A stretch of 64,000 nucleotides of DNA, taken from assembly GCA_001792895.1 (NCBI GenBank), contig MARA01000031.1, positions 310,001 through 374,000 on the forward strand, in the 5' to 3' direction. Made by a program: the position numbers and the translations under genes. Below, piece after piece: positions 10,494-22,464 of the stretch; position 1 is the first letter of the stretch, and every line of letters begins with the position of its first letter. Source of the DNA: Lentinus brumalis (lineage: Eukaryota; Basidiomycota; Agaricomycetes; Polyporales; Polyporaceae). Under the pieces are notes generated by a model that did not search any database, had not been told where the DNA came from, and saw nothing but the letters and a program-made list of their open reading frames with translations.

Positions 10494-10887
10494 GGAAGCG
10501 CATGACGGACGCCCCCCGCATAACAAGCACACTCGCCGCAACCCGGATCCCAGAACCATAGGCAGCCCACCCTCCGCAGACAACCAAAATTCTAAGCAGA
10601 CAGCGCACGGACGGGGTCATGAAATCGTGAGACGGGTGGGAGAGCGTAGTGGATCCGGGGATGCGAGCGGGATGCGATGGGAGGGGAACGTATGGCCTGA
10701 CGGGGAGGTGAGGGAGACGACACGGACACTAACATCTAACAGTAGGTTACGGCCCTCGGTAAGGCCCACGGTCCGCCCCCGCAGGCCCGCGTGAAACATG
10801 TCAACAGCAGAGCATGCATGAGCAACAGACAGGTGATGGACAAGGAGACGATGATGTGGTCGGGGAGAAGGGTAAACCTGGATTTTG

Positions 10888-10917
10888 CCGGAGCCGGAGC
10901 CGGAGCCGAAGCCGAAG
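10888..10917 (+). repeat. CCGGAG/CCGAAG hexamer repeat
   Basis: Three CCGGAG units followed by two CCGAAG units, in or near the 3' flank of the xylulose kinase gene. Confidence 0.85.
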
Positions 10918-11086
10918 CATGACGACACAGAGCAGAGACCGAACGGGGGATGCAGGGGATGCGACATTATACATGAACATCGGAGTGGAGATGAAAGATG
11001 GAGGCAGATGTCGAGGCAGTGAAGAGACCTGGGAATATGACGTGCAGAGACATGAGGAGCCGGGGCGCGAATGCTGGAGGAAACGA

Positions 11087-14000
11087 TCAGACGATCGCCT
11101 TGATGAGCAGTCCCTCAAGTCTGCAATACTCGGGGACAAGCGCAGCGTACGACATGAACGCGTCCACGTCCGGCTCAGCAACCTTCGCCAGGCCGAGCTG
11201 CAGCTCCGCGTCCGACGTCGGCATCGCAGTCACCGGCTGGAGGGTCGACGGCGCTACCGGCGTGGCCGAGTCCTGCGGGTTCGAGCTCGTCAAGCCACCA
11301 AGGTCCGGCGTGGTGAACGCTGTCGACGGCGCATCGAGGCTGCCCCCGCTCATCGTCGTCGACACGGTCGAGCTCGTAATCGTCCGCAGGCGCGCATGCA
11401 TGTCAGTCTCGTTGAACCCGAGGCCGAACCCGCTGGCAGCCATGGGCGCCCGCTCCATCTCCTCGACGTCTTCCTCCTCTTCCTCCAAGACCACCGTCGA
11501 GCCCAACCGCGATCCGTGGCCGTACGGAGTGCTGGCACCGCTGCCAGCCGCGCTAGTGGTCTTGGTCGTGCTTGGCGCGTTGACACTGGTGCGCAGAAGG
11601 GTGCCGTTGGTCGCTCCCCAGCGCTTTCCGAGCAACCTCCGCACTTCCTCCTCGAAGCCGCCACGCCCTGTGCCTGCTGGGGTGCCCTTCTCCTTGGCCC
11701 ACACCCACCGGGCAACGTATGCTCCACCAAGCGCGGCACGGGCCGGGAAGCCCACCGCGGGGGCATTGCGGTGCGGGATGACTTGTGCGGCATCGATCTG
11801 CGTTGTCGGCATGAGAACGGGGGCGTTGAAGACATCGCCGGCAAGGTTTGCGATAGAGGGGAAGTTCGCAGCAGCACCGGTGGTGAGGATGCGCGACGGA
11901 AGTGTAGAGTAGTCGTATGGGTCGAACGGAAGTCCCATGTTGTTGCTGTTGTTGACGCCCGTGGCGCGTTTCTGCGACGCACCGGAGATGGGACTCGCTG
12001 TGCTGCTCGCGTTGCGCGCACGGCCCGCGGCTGAGCCGAATACACCAGTGGGGATCGTCCTAGACCAGCGAACTCGGAAAGAAAGAATCTGGCTTTCGAG
12101 CAAGCAGCGTGGGTTTGCACGCAGGTCACGGAACTCGTTGACCTTGATTCCGGTTTCGAACCGGTAGATACCCTTCACGTGTGAGTAGGGATAGCTGTCG
12201 CCTTGCAAGAGCCAGAAGCTGAACAGCTTGTCGTCGAGACTGCGGGTGTGAAGGTCAGATCTACCATCTCAGGCTTCTATCGCCTGCACCTACCCTATTG
12301 ACCCGCCAGGCGGGACGATGGCGACCAGACGATCGAACGCGCTCCAGCTCTTCGTGTACATGTCTCGTACCAGAGCACGGGGGACATCGGCATTCCTAGG
12401 TCATCTCGGTTATCGCCTCAAGTCGCGAACGCTTGTTGAACGGCCGACGCACCTGCTGGAAAGCATGACAATATAGCGTTTCTTTTCGCTGGCGTCCTGC
12501 GCGGGGTGCGGATAGAGGTTGTAAAGGCGGGTGGGGATGTAGTTGGGCGCAGGAGCCATCATGATGTCCATAGGACCGAATGTGAGCACGGCATCCGAAG
12601 GAGAAGGGCATAACGATAGGTACGAAGATAGGTAGTCGGATGTGAAGGGAGCAACGATAGTCTCTAAATTGTCCCATGAGCGTGGCACGACACACAGGGC
12701 GAAAGTACAAACCAGGATCGAAGCCGAATCGGTCTACGAGGTATCGAGAGATTGTCCCGATGCGCCTCCGCCCTCCGGAGACATCGACCTCGCCCAGCCA
12801 CTGCCAGATGCGATGGCCTTCGTCTCGGTTGCCGCCCACGATTTCCATCACGCCCTCGTCCCAGCCGCTCTGTCCACCCGGCTGCGAACCGGCATGGACC
12901 CACAACCCTGTGGAAGAAGCTTCGGCCTCGCCCATGCCCACCAGGGTCCCGGTCAAAAGACTGGCTAGAAATGAGCTCGCCATCTGCACGCGGCCGGTAC
13001 GACTCCAGACGTCTGGCCAAGCTTCGCGGACGCGCAGAAGTTGGGCGGCAACGAGTGAGGGGTGTGCACATGTCCCTACGCGCGAGGCCATGAGGTCCGG
13101 GCCACCGAGAGCTGCTTCAAGAGCTAGTGCATGCGTGTGGGCAGAGGTGTCTTGTGAGATGGGGGTGTTTTGGAGGGAGAACGATTGGGAAGTGATTTGT
13201 GCGTGAACCGGTAACCTTGGATCGAGGGCTTGCAGTGGTGGCACCGGTGCTTTCCACCAGACTAGTGCTTGCTAGGAGGAATGAGAACTTGTCGTCCGCC
13301 GAACAGTCCCTGTGCCTACCTGTGCAGCACCTCCGACCGCCTTGATCCTCGAAAGATCGTAGTTCTTGCCCAATTTCTCCAGAAGCAAATCTAGATGGTC
13401 ACGCCAGTTGTGACGCGTGACACGTCCGATCAGCATGGGCGCCTAGCAAATACTTCCGCGAAGGTGATCGCGTACCGAATGCTTTCAACCACATCTCCAC
13501 CGGAGTCGTGTACGCATCGCCGGGGGTCGTAAATATTCCTCCCTGAGTCCTGCATAGACAAGGACAGAAAGCATTAGCACAGGAACCAGCAGAAGTGCGA
13601 AAATAACCGTTGAAATCCTGCAAGCGAGAGTACCGGTCCGTGGTTACCCAGCAACGAGTGCGTGCACGCGAAGAGCGACGGGGAGCAAGCGAATTTGTGC
13701 CGGGTCAACAACGGGGACTATACGAGTACATATTAAACGCTTGGGAGAATAGCGGATGAGAGCCTCCGCTAGTGCGGGAGAGCGATACGATTAAAGGGCA
13801 CGACGCGCGTCTGATACCATCCGAGATGTGGAGTAAGACCGGAGCAAGCATAAGACGTAAAATCTCTGAAGCCCACAGGCAAGCAGGACGACAGAGCCAT
13901 ACAGTCCCTCCAAGACATCGCCATCAGAGGGTTGAGGAGGAACGGGAGGTGCCCACAACAGCCCGCGAGGGAACCTACTACTCGAAAATTGCCAAGTACA

Positions 14001-14403
14001 CCGGACACAAAGACCATCATCGTAGGGCCTTGCGCACTTGCCTGCACGATCATCCTGGCCGTACAGAGTAACCGGGCAGTCAAGCGTCCTCCCGGGCTGA
14101 TGGGCCAGCCGCAGCGATGGCAACTGCCTCAAGAATTGGCGGACAATGTCTACGGCCGTGTAGGGGACAGTGTAGCGCAGATCTTGCAGCAGCGTACACG
14201 CAAGCGCGGGGAGAGGCGGAATATGGGAACGAAACACGTCCAAGGGTTCAAAAATGCACTCACTGATACTCCGCGACCTCTGTATCAAAGTCCACGACTT
14301 CCACACCGACCAACTCGAGATTCTCGTCCACTATTGAGGCCCTCAGCTGGTCCGTCGCGAGTTCCAGACCGAGAAAGAACGCGGAGAGAGTCTTGGGCGG
14401 CAT
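11087..14403 (-). CDS. XKS1: D-xylulose kinase (FGGY family)
   Basis: Seven exons: 14403-14264, 13549-13476, 13390-13320, 13271-12713, 12663-12453, 12395-12294 and 12239-11087, giving 769 aa. The enzyme would phosphorylate D-xylulose to xylulose 5-phosphate for the pentose phosphate pathway. N-terminal FLGLELATDQLRASIVDENL and the VGGAAQQ..VWWK block are the FGGY nucleotide and sugar regions. Later blocks are SSFLASLL, YLSLCPSPSDAVLTFGPMD, GIYRFETGIKVNEFRDLR and ALGGAYVARW, and the end is VPEYCRLEGLLIKAIV. The first intron is about 714 bp, while the others are 48-85 bp. The C-terminal third has a low-complexity insert with an acidic EEEEED run, which makes it longer than I would expect for the family. 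A cytosolic location is likely. Exon phases all agree. Confidence 0.87.
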
Positions 14404-14826
14404 GGTGTCTGCGGTCGCTGTGCCCGAAGCTCAAGCAGAAGTGAGGGCCGTAAGAGAGAACCAGAGAGCGGATGGAGAAGAGAACGTCGTCGTCGCGGGT
14501 CGTGTCGTGGTCGTCGGTGAGAGAGAGTGAAAGCGTCTGCTCAGCTTCTGCGAAACATCACCATCAAAGTTCATGTCGTGTTTGCCGCGGCTCTCCCCAT
14601 GCCTCATGCCTCGAGGCGCCAGGCGCGCGCCGTTGGGCTTCTATGTCCAAATCGGGACATATCGGAGCCCGGCGAAAATCTTACCAAAATATATCTCCCA
14701 CCGCGCCACGTGGGCAGGAAACGCCTCCGATGACCCCAGATGCATCGACATCCCACTGCCAGGAACAAAAGTAAACTTGTACGCGTACACTAAGAAACTG
14801 CAGATCGAAATGTAGTACGTGGCACT
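14404..14826. other. Xylulose kinase upstream region
   Basis: It holds the promoter side of the xylulose kinase gene. Open frames here look like chance. No clear TATA box or other element was recognised. Confidence 0.4.
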
Positions 14827-15125
14827 ATGTATATATACGCCGAGGCTGAGAAGGCGATAGAGGTGAAGTATCATTCTGAGAAGCACGACTCTCAGGGCTT
14901 GTCGAGCGAATCGGACGGTGAGTACTCGACGGTCTCTTGTCATCACGTCACACTGGATTCATGTTTTCCCATGCAGAAGAGGACAGGGATGCTGAATTCC
15001 CTCCAGCTGGAGCTGCTATCATCAAGAGCCTCCAGGATTCGCCACTCAAGATCAAGATCCCCCGGGCGGCCTCGCAGCTCGATCCACAGAAGACGACTCT
15101 ACCGCTGTCTTCTGCTGCAATGTAG
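14827..15125 (+). CDS. Possible small two-exon gene of unknown function
   Basis: Exons 14827-14917 and 14977-15125 would join into 79 aa. The intron has a consensus GTGAGT donor and a CCCATGCAG acceptor and is 59 bp. The protein is hydrophilic, with an acidic SSESDEEDRD patch at the junction and a Lys/Pro-rich end. I recognise no family. The good splice signals are the main support, and the frame could be a fragment or chance. Confidence 0.3.
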
Positions 15126-15653
15126 CGGGAGTATTCTTGTTGACGCCTAGTCGCTGGTACAAACACGAGGGTCTGCTTGGGAGGAGCCTGAGACGAAGGC
15201 TAGGGTGGCGAGGGCGGCTGAGTGGTCTGAGACCTCGATGCGGTGGTAGGTTCAGTGGAATCCTGACGAGGGAAAGTCTGGACCGAACTCAGAGATGCGA
15301 TATGCATCATCTGCACGGCAGGGCCAGTGGCGAGGGTGAGTGCAGAATCTCGACACGGCAATGACACGGGGACGCAGTGTCCGAAACCCCCGCGAGCTTG
15401 CCGGCTCGTCTCCTCTATGTCCTCCAGTGATGGCGGCGTCTGGAGACCATAACGACGCCATATCGGGATGTCGTGCAACTCTGGAACCTTCGAACGCGGG
15501 CGCTCCTGATCACGAGAAGTGGCCAGGTGTTGTGTAGACGTAGTGAGTATATGCAAGTCTTGGGGGTGCCAGGAGCGTAGTGCGCTCGCATTGGTGCTGA
15601 CAAGTCAGAACGTTGGGGAGAGATTGCGCAGGTAGTCTGATACCGCTTGATCA
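15126..15653. other. Spacer before F-box C 3' end
   Basis: A minus-strand open frame (15200-15556) has a somewhat protein-like Ser/Thr/Gln-rich composition, but no start context, splice sites or family. Nothing firm was found. Confidence 0.35.
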
Positions 15654-17642
15654 CTACTGAGAGCGTTGCTGAAGCGCACCATGACGTGTGCGCTTCTCCT
15701 AGACAACAGTATGAGTGAGTTCAAATCGACCAGGCTAGTATGTTCGCAGGACGCTTACCTTGACATCCAGCTCCAGGACATCCACATGTTCCTTGAGTGC
15801 CGACTTGAGCTGCACATTGTCCACACCATGTGCGAGCCAAGCCTGCGTGACGGCCAAGCTGTGAATTTTGCGTCGAAACCCGGCACGCACACGGAGCATG
15901 TAGACCAGCCAGTGCAGGATCTCGGGGTCGATGGTAACGCGCGAGAGGCAGATGGTGTGCAAGGAGGGACATCGCGCCGCCGCGACATCCGCGCCGTCCG
16001 GAAGGCTCTGCAGTGCGTGCAGAAAGGGCCACAGGTGGGTGGAGTCAATGCGCGGGTGCGGGTGCTGCGACACGACGTCGAGAGTGAGAAGACGGGGCAT
16101 TGCTGCGAGAAGGGCGGCGCAGACTGCTGGGGTGAAGCCGGGCCCGGGTATTGGGGTGAACACGGTGAAACTGGTGAGGTGTTGTAACGACGAGGCGAGA
16201 TTTGCGAGTCTCAACATGGATAGAGAAGGGTAGAGCGGTCTGGTGTCGCTCTCACCACATTGGAGGGAGATCATTACACACCATCCCGAGTCCCGCCCGT
16301 CGTAGAAGCGGGCGAGTGGACTGGGTCCCGCTAGATCAAGCATGAAGGACGATGGCCGGCACGACAGCAGGGGTCGATGGAGAGCCATGAGGGAAGATAC
16401 GATGATGGACAGGCGGTCCACCTCTAACTCGCGAGCTGTGATCGAGTGGGAGAGATGAATCGCGCATTCATCGCGCAGACATAGACGTCCGTAGAACTGT
16501 TCGAGGCCGACGGGACGATTGCAAGACTCCAACCTGAGCTTCCGGAGGTTGGGCAGGTCGACAGGAGGTGATTTGTCTGGGACGGCCTGGGTGAAGTCTG
16601 AGACGATGACCATCAACTCCTCGATCAAAGGGCATTCCCGCAGCAGATTTAGAAGGACCGTAGAATCCAATACGTCCAATGGAGTCATATTCTTGAGGAC
16701 GCGCAGCGATGGGCAATGGATAGGGGAGATAGAAATGGGAAATGCGAGGATGGTGAGCGACTGCAGACGGGGAAACGTGTAGGCCGATTCATGCAGCTTG
16801 GACGAGACCTCCGTTGTCTCATCGTTCCCAATCACTACAAGCGTTTCGAGATGCTCCGCATTGCTTCGTAGCAAGGTCTCGAAGATCGTGGTAGACGCGC
16901 GGTCAAATGGATGTATCAACCGCAGTGTGCGCAGTGATACCGAATGAGGTCGGAGGACCTTGAGGGTGGGATGGTCGAGCCTATCGACGTCGACACTGAT
17001 GTCCAGATGTGCCGCGGCGGCGCGCTTTAGAAATGTCGGCACCCACAGCCGCTCGACCGGGTTCTGGCCGACGACGAATGCGCTCCAGAGCGCAGCTGAG
17101 GCCAGCGCAACGCTTCTCCAACGCCGACAGACCCACGTAACCTTGATCCAGGAGATAGACCACAATGCGCGAGATTTGTCGAGCATCAGGTGCTCTAAGA
17201 GGCGTGCCCGTAGCAGACGAGGGCGACGGCGTGTAGGTCGCCTACCGAAGATCCATCGCCCGAGAGCGTCGCGTGTCAGGCAAAGGACCTCAAATAGGTG
17301 GCGCAGAGGGTTCCCGCCTTGCACATGGTTCCACCGAACTCCCGCGGCAGAATTCAGACGCGTCTGGGGTGACTTGGAGGTGCGGGTTTCTCCGCCGTCG
17401 CTGGCACGTTCTGGATCGTCGATGAGAAGACGAAAGATGGTCAAGAGGATGTCATCAGGCAGACAGTTGATGGGTGCATCAGGAGGCTGACCAGGTCTGT
17501 CGCATGAGTATAGCTACACAAGGGAATCTGGCAAGTGATTGGTACTCACATCGGGCGGCCCGGGAGCGACACGGTTCGTATTTCTGACGGAGAACGGGTG
17601 CCTGATCCTCGCAAATGATAGAGCGGCGGTGTGATGGTTCAT
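15654..17642 (-). CDS. F-box C, F-box/leucine-rich protein
   Basis: Predicted exons are 17642-17550, 17486-15759 and 15698-15654. The first intron (63 bp, GTGAGT...CAG) sits just before the F-box and in the same place and phase as in the copy C'. The F-box core is INCLPDDILLTIFRLL. Then come ISWIKVTWVCRRWRSVALAS and an irregular leucine-rich region with VPTFLKRAA and FTPAVCAALLAAMP. The last intron has GTAAGC and TTGTCTAG signals. If it is not used, the protein ends in SVLRTY at 15735. It likely acts as an SCF substrate receptor. It is the intact member of an inverted pair around the AlkB-like gene. Confidence 0.8.
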
Positions 17643-18075
17643 GAGAAGATGTACGCAGCTGGCGCGAGCAATTGCTTTCCAGGTTGTGGTAAAGAAAAGA
17701 AACACGCCCCTATGCGACACGACGTGTCCCCGGCATCTGCCGAAAGGGTTCACGAACTGCCTTGCCCTAGTTGCAAGTCTAGGAGGACCACATCATAGCC
17801 AAGAATGAATACTTCGACTTCGATTGGCGACTGGGACTGACCGCCAGGACTATGGAAGAGGCTGATTTCGAGGTACTTAAGTACACACCGTCGCCACGCC
17901 CACTTCTCGGCGTTTGCCGGCTTAAATGACCGTGGCGAGCCGCTCAGAGCCTAAGTCACCTTGTCTTCCTACCACCATCTCGACGTCGAGTTACAATTGT
18001 ATCAAGTCAAAGGTATGCAGCACGCCTGCGCCAGTTGTTGCATAACTCACCCGAGGAGCAGGATAATATTTGACG
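17643..18075. promoter_or_regulatory. Divergent gap between F-box C and AlkB-like gene
   Basis: About 430 bp must hold both promoters. An in-frame upstream extension of F-box C to 17753 is open but looks non-coding. No clear TATA box was recognised. Confidence 0.4.
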
Positions 18076-19191
18076 ATGAGCGTACCGACACATCCCAGAT
18101 TCAAGTTCCTTGGCCCGGGGGACACCATTGCGGAGGGCGACTCATATGTTGTATATGATCTTCTGCCACCTGACTTGGCAGACGTTGCCTTTGAGAACTT
18201 AAAGAAGGAGGTCAAGTGGAACAAGATGCTGCACAGGGGTACGTGTGCGCCCATCGATTCATCTGGGACTGACTCTCACGCTCGATAGGCGGCGAGGTCC
18301 CGAGGCTGGTAGCCGTGGAAGGACGCGTGAATGAGGACGGGAGGTGTGCCCTTCCCTCCGCTCGACCTGTCTCCCACACTGACGGCTTGCGCTCGCACGT
18401 CCAGCTTCCCGCTGTACCGCCACCCTGCAGATGAGTCGCCGCCTCTGCTGCCGTTCTCCGAAACGGTAGAGCGCATCCGGCAGCGTGTGGAAGAGGTGCT
18501 GCACGAGCCTGTGAACCACGTGCTCATCCAGCACTACCGCACGGGCGCAGACTACATCTCTGAGCACTCTGACAAGACGATCGACGTCGTGAAGGGCTCG
18601 AAGATTGTCAACGTGAGCCTCGGTGCGCAGCGCTTCATGACGCTGCGCACGAAGAAGGACGCACTCGCGAACCCGAATGTGAACCTGGACGCAGACGTGG
18701 CCACGCCTCCTGCCACACCAGACGCGCCTCAGCCCCAGACCCAGCCCCAGAGCCAGAGCCCAACGCGGTCTGGCACGGGCGAGGTTTCGAAGCCTGCGGG
18801 GCGCGGCACACAGCGTGTGCCCCTCCCGCACAACTCGATGTTCGTCATGGGCCTGGAGACGAACGCGAAGTGGCTGCATAGCATCCGCACGGACAAGCGG
18901 CCGCTGAAAACGAAGACCGCGGCAGAGAAGTTCCACAACGGAGAGCGCATCAGCCTGACGTTCCGCACGATCGGCACGTTCTTGACCAAGGACGAGGCGC
19001 TGATCTGGGGCCAGGGTGCGAAGGGGAAGACGCGGGAAGAAGCGCGGCCGGTCGTCCGCGGAGGGCGCGAGGCGGCGAGGCTGATATCGGCGTTTGGCAC
19101 TGAGAACCAGCGCAGCGACTTCGATTGGGACAGGGCGTACGGGAAGGGGTTCGATGTTCTGCACTTCACGACGCGCTCGCGGAAACTTTGA
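18076..19191 (+). CDS. AlkB-like 2-oxoglutarate/Fe(II) dioxygenase
   Basis: Three exons: 18076-18238, 18289-18343 and 18405-19191, giving 334 aa. AlkB-family enzymes oxidatively remove alkyl groups from nucleic acids or proteins, using 2-oxoglutarate, O2 and Fe(II). The HxD iron ligands are in YISEHSDKTID, the distal His is likely in WLHSI, and the 2-oxoglutarate Arg is in ERISLTFR. The EDGSFPLYRHPADE and PVNHVLIQHYR segments fit the fold. A Pro/Gln/Thr-rich linker (about residues 205-235) interrupts the core. ATG 18076 is the first in frame. The gene sits between the inverted F-box genes C and C'. Whether it acts on DNA, RNA or protein cannot be decided here. Confidence 0.88.
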
Positions 19192-19527
19192 GCGTAGCAT
19201 CAGACTGGAGCTTCGTGTTATCTACCTGTGTAACAGTATCATACCAACAGTGACAACAATTCTGCTCAGTTACCTTGCTTTCTGGATCCCCTCCGTGACT
19301 TGTCACCATTGCGGGTCTTATGGTGTTTTACGCTTCCGCATTCTAGTATTACGGCTGCAGCATCTTGATGCGAATAACCATCGACATCTGCGGTGTCCGG
19401 CAAATGCCGGTCGGGGCTGCGTCATGACGTGGACGGTTGTGCTGCGATGATTGTTGGCTCTGACCACGACGAAGCACATGCCCTCAACCTCGCACTTTCA
19501 AGACAAAGCCTCAGCGTGCAGCGGATC
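19192..19527. other. Spacer between AlkB-like gene and C'
   Basis: It holds the 3' flank of the AlkB-like gene and the promoter side of the F-box copy C'. Nothing else was seen. Confidence 0.4.
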
Positions 19528-21417
19528 ATGGCGGGAAATACGATGCACCTGGACTCACAACCTGGCAAAAGTACGAACCAAATCCATGATGTGAGTCGTC
19601 CAAAGGTTCCTGTCACGCATTTTTCATCTTGACAACTGACGAGATCAGTCATCATCTCCGCTCATCAACGCACTTCCCGCGGAAGTCCTCGAGATCATCT
19701 TCCGCCTGCTGGTCGATGAACTTTTCTTCGAAGACTCGGAAATCAGGCAGACGCTCCCTGGGTTCGCGAAGGGACGCACGGAGCGTCTGGGCACCTCATT
19801 TCACGGGCAAGTGACTACTGGCAAATGGGAACCTAGGATGCATCTGCGTAGCCTGAGCCTCCGCAACGCCTTCCAACAAACACGTGCCGTTCTCGGGCGA
19901 TGGTTAGGCGAAGAGACAGCGCCACGCACCATCACGACCCCGCAAGATCCTCCCAACTACGACCTTGTATGCAATGTGTGGCCGATCTCCTGGATCGCTG
20001 TTACTTGGGTCTGTCAGCGCTGGCGAGGCGTCGCGCTGGCTTCGCCCGCACTTTGGCGTACCTTCGCGATCGGGAGGGATTCAGTCGAGCGGCTTTCGAT
20101 GCCGGTCTTCTTGGAACGCGCTGCTGGTATGCGGATCTTGCCGTTGAAGGAGAAGGGCTCTGCAGTGGCGCACTCGATATCCTCAGGTCTCATTCGGCAC
20201 GTCTCAGAGACCTGCGGTTGACCGTTGTGCTTCTTGACAACGATGTCCGTCTGAGCAAGACGTCGTTGCTTGATCACGCGGAGTATCTCGAACGGCTAGT
20301 GATCCTCGGTATCCCCTCTTTCAGAAGAACGGGCACGTTCGCGCTGGACACCCCAGAATTTCCCTGTTTGAGGTCGCTCGAACTCTGCGGATCTTTCCTC
20401 CCTGCATGCGTCGCCAATTGTCCCTCGTTGCGATCCCTGAAGATAACCTACGTGCTAGGACGTGAAGAAGAAAGTCGAATACTTGATATCCTGAGGCAAT
20501 GCAGCTCGATCGAGGAGCTTCAGGTCGTCATCTTCTCGTTCGACGTTTCGGACTCGAACACTCCTCCCGTCTGCCTTCCTCGCCTCAAGACCCTGAAGCT
20601 GACGAGCATCATCGTTGGTACTGGCATCGGGCGGTTCTGCGAATGTCTATCGCTCTCTCCTGGCTGCGACATCAGCATCATCCAGCTTCCCAAGAAGGGC
20701 GACCTTCTCACCCCAATCACACCTCTGTTTCGCACACTCTTGCGCCCTCTTCTACTCAGTCATACGCCGTCTGTCGTTCTCAGATTTGACCGCGGTGAGG
20801 TTTTCGTCACGTTTTCTGAACGATCAAGCGGCCAATGCGGCGATGTAACAATCCTCGCCAGGAGCGCTGGGCGCGACCAGCACGGCACCTTCCGACCACT
20901 TCCTGCGTTCTCCACATCATCCATACGGGAGTTCGCCGATCTCCTGGGGACAATGCAGTATCTCACGACGTTTGCTGTGAGCAATATCAGTGCCGAAGAG
21001 CGATTTACTCCAGAAGTCTGCGCCGCTGTCCTTGCCGCGCTGCCTGGAGTTGTCACTCTCCTCATCGAATCCGACCCACGATCCCTGGGAGGGTCCCTTG
21101 GATACGCTGCGATGCAACCATTTTCACTCGCGCTACAGGGCGTCCCAGATGGTGGGGATCTGTCGCTGCCGGCGTGTCCCCGGCTACGCGCGCTCGCTTG
21201 ATCCTACGCTACTGTTGACCACGAGCTGGTGCGGGAGCTGCAGGATATGCTGAGCGTGCGCGCACGGTTGGGGTGCAAGCTCCTGTTGATGTGCCTTCGC
21301 CGGCCGATACTCGCGGACGGCGTGGACCAGTCGGACGTCGAGTCGATGCTCCAAGAACACGTCATGGTCGTGGATCTCCAGATCGAGGCGAGTTTTCTTG
21401 CGACAGGCATGTCGTGA
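19528..21417 (+). pseudogene. F-box C', disrupted copy of F-box C
   Basis: Exon 1 (19528-19590) and a 58-bp intron (19591-19648) match the 5' structure of F-box C. The F-box (LINALPAEVLEIIFRLL) and ISWIAVTWVCQRWRGVALAS follow in one frame. Near 20127, just after FLERAAG, the homologous frame moves by one base, and the leucine-rich part then runs in another frame to a TGA at 21199-21201. Homology continues in that same frame past the stop to 21417. So there is one frameshift and one nonsense codon relative to F-box C. It lies in opposite orientation to C across the AlkB-like gene. Base-call errors would be the alternative, but two independent breaks favour decay. Confidence 0.8.
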
Positions 21418-22464
21418 TTGAAGCGACAGCTGAACAAATGTTCAACAGGAATGAGAGATGTTGTGCGACGAACGCCTGCAGCGCTAAATTCGTTGGATAG
21501 CATATTCCTCCTCCCCGTCCTCCCCGTCCTCCTCCTGATGGCCATCCCCTTTGTTACATGCAAGCATTGTAAAGTATCCTCGGAAACACCAAATTTCATT
21601 TTATTTGTTGCGTCCGCCCTTGCGCAGCGTAATCACTCTTCCGCGGTGCTATCCTGGACTCGTCTACCTTCTCGAGTACGTATACGGAGAAGGCTTGGAC
21701 AAGTCGCACTTATCGTCGAACTCAAGCGACACATAGATACGTGACATGTCTTGCCCAGAGGTCGCCAAGCCAGTCCGTTACGGCAACGCGCTCGACACCT
21801 TCCACAACTTGCGACAGCGACGAAGATCTCATTCAATCGGTTCGCAAAGTGGCAAGGGTTGTGCAACACTGGGAATATATCGTAATAATCCTAGAATAAC
21901 AGGGTGTACAAACAGCGGCAGCGGCGGGGGGGTAGAACGTGGCAACGATGTAACATAAGGGTTTGGTAAAGGAGCGACATTGATGTATGCACATGCGTAT
22001 GTGAACAGCGGAGGCTGCGGCGGTAGGTCGGTTACGTACAGCGAAAACGACAGAGGAGAGTAGCGGTAACGAGATCGGGGAACGGGACAATGCATCTACT
22101 TCCAAGACTTCCAAATTTCAACCCAAGGCTCTCCTCTCGAAAACAAGCAAAGTGCAAAGTGCAAGGGGCAACGGACGACGGACGACGTAATGCAAATGGG
22201 ACACAGACAGTTCGACAGCACAGGAAAGGTCAAAGGCCAACCCGCCGAACGGTATGGGACATGGTCAGCTACTATGAAGAATAGCGGTGGGGCGACGGCG
22301 ATAGGAAATGGCGACTACTTCTACACTTACACTACGGTATGGTATGCATGCTTCTAAAGACTCAAAGGAGCCACACCTGGGGCTCCGCCCAAGACATTCC
22401 GGAGCTCGGAGAACCTGCTCTCCAGCTCCGACGCACGCGAACGCGACGCGAATCAAAGTCCCAA
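21418..22464. other. Spacer between C' and the Ser/Pro-rich gene
   Basis: No gene is supported. It holds the 3' flanks of two converging genes. Confidence 0.5.

Larger units (their letters stand above)
9960..11086. other. Spacer after FMO, with simple repeats
   Basis: No gene is supported. The stretch holds a (GGAC)n tract at 10476-10493 and a CCGGAG/CCGAAG hexamer tract at 10888-10917. Open frames here are composition effects. The left arm of the inverted duplication ends at or just after FMO. Confidence 0.6.

Noticed and set aside
10814..12034. Long plus-strand frame opposite xylulose kinase
   Set aside because: It is an antisense shadow of the kinase's last exon, Arg-rich and without any domain. 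The minus frame has clear family blocks.
13791..14306. 171-codon minus frame inside xylulose kinase intron 1 as a nested gene
   Set aside because: It overlaps exon 1 in another frame and has no domain or good start. It is kept only as a remark on the long intron.
18259..19200. Long minus-strand frame opposite the AlkB-like gene
   Set aside because: Arg-rich shadow of a GC-rich exon. The plus strand has the catalytic HxD and Arg motifs.
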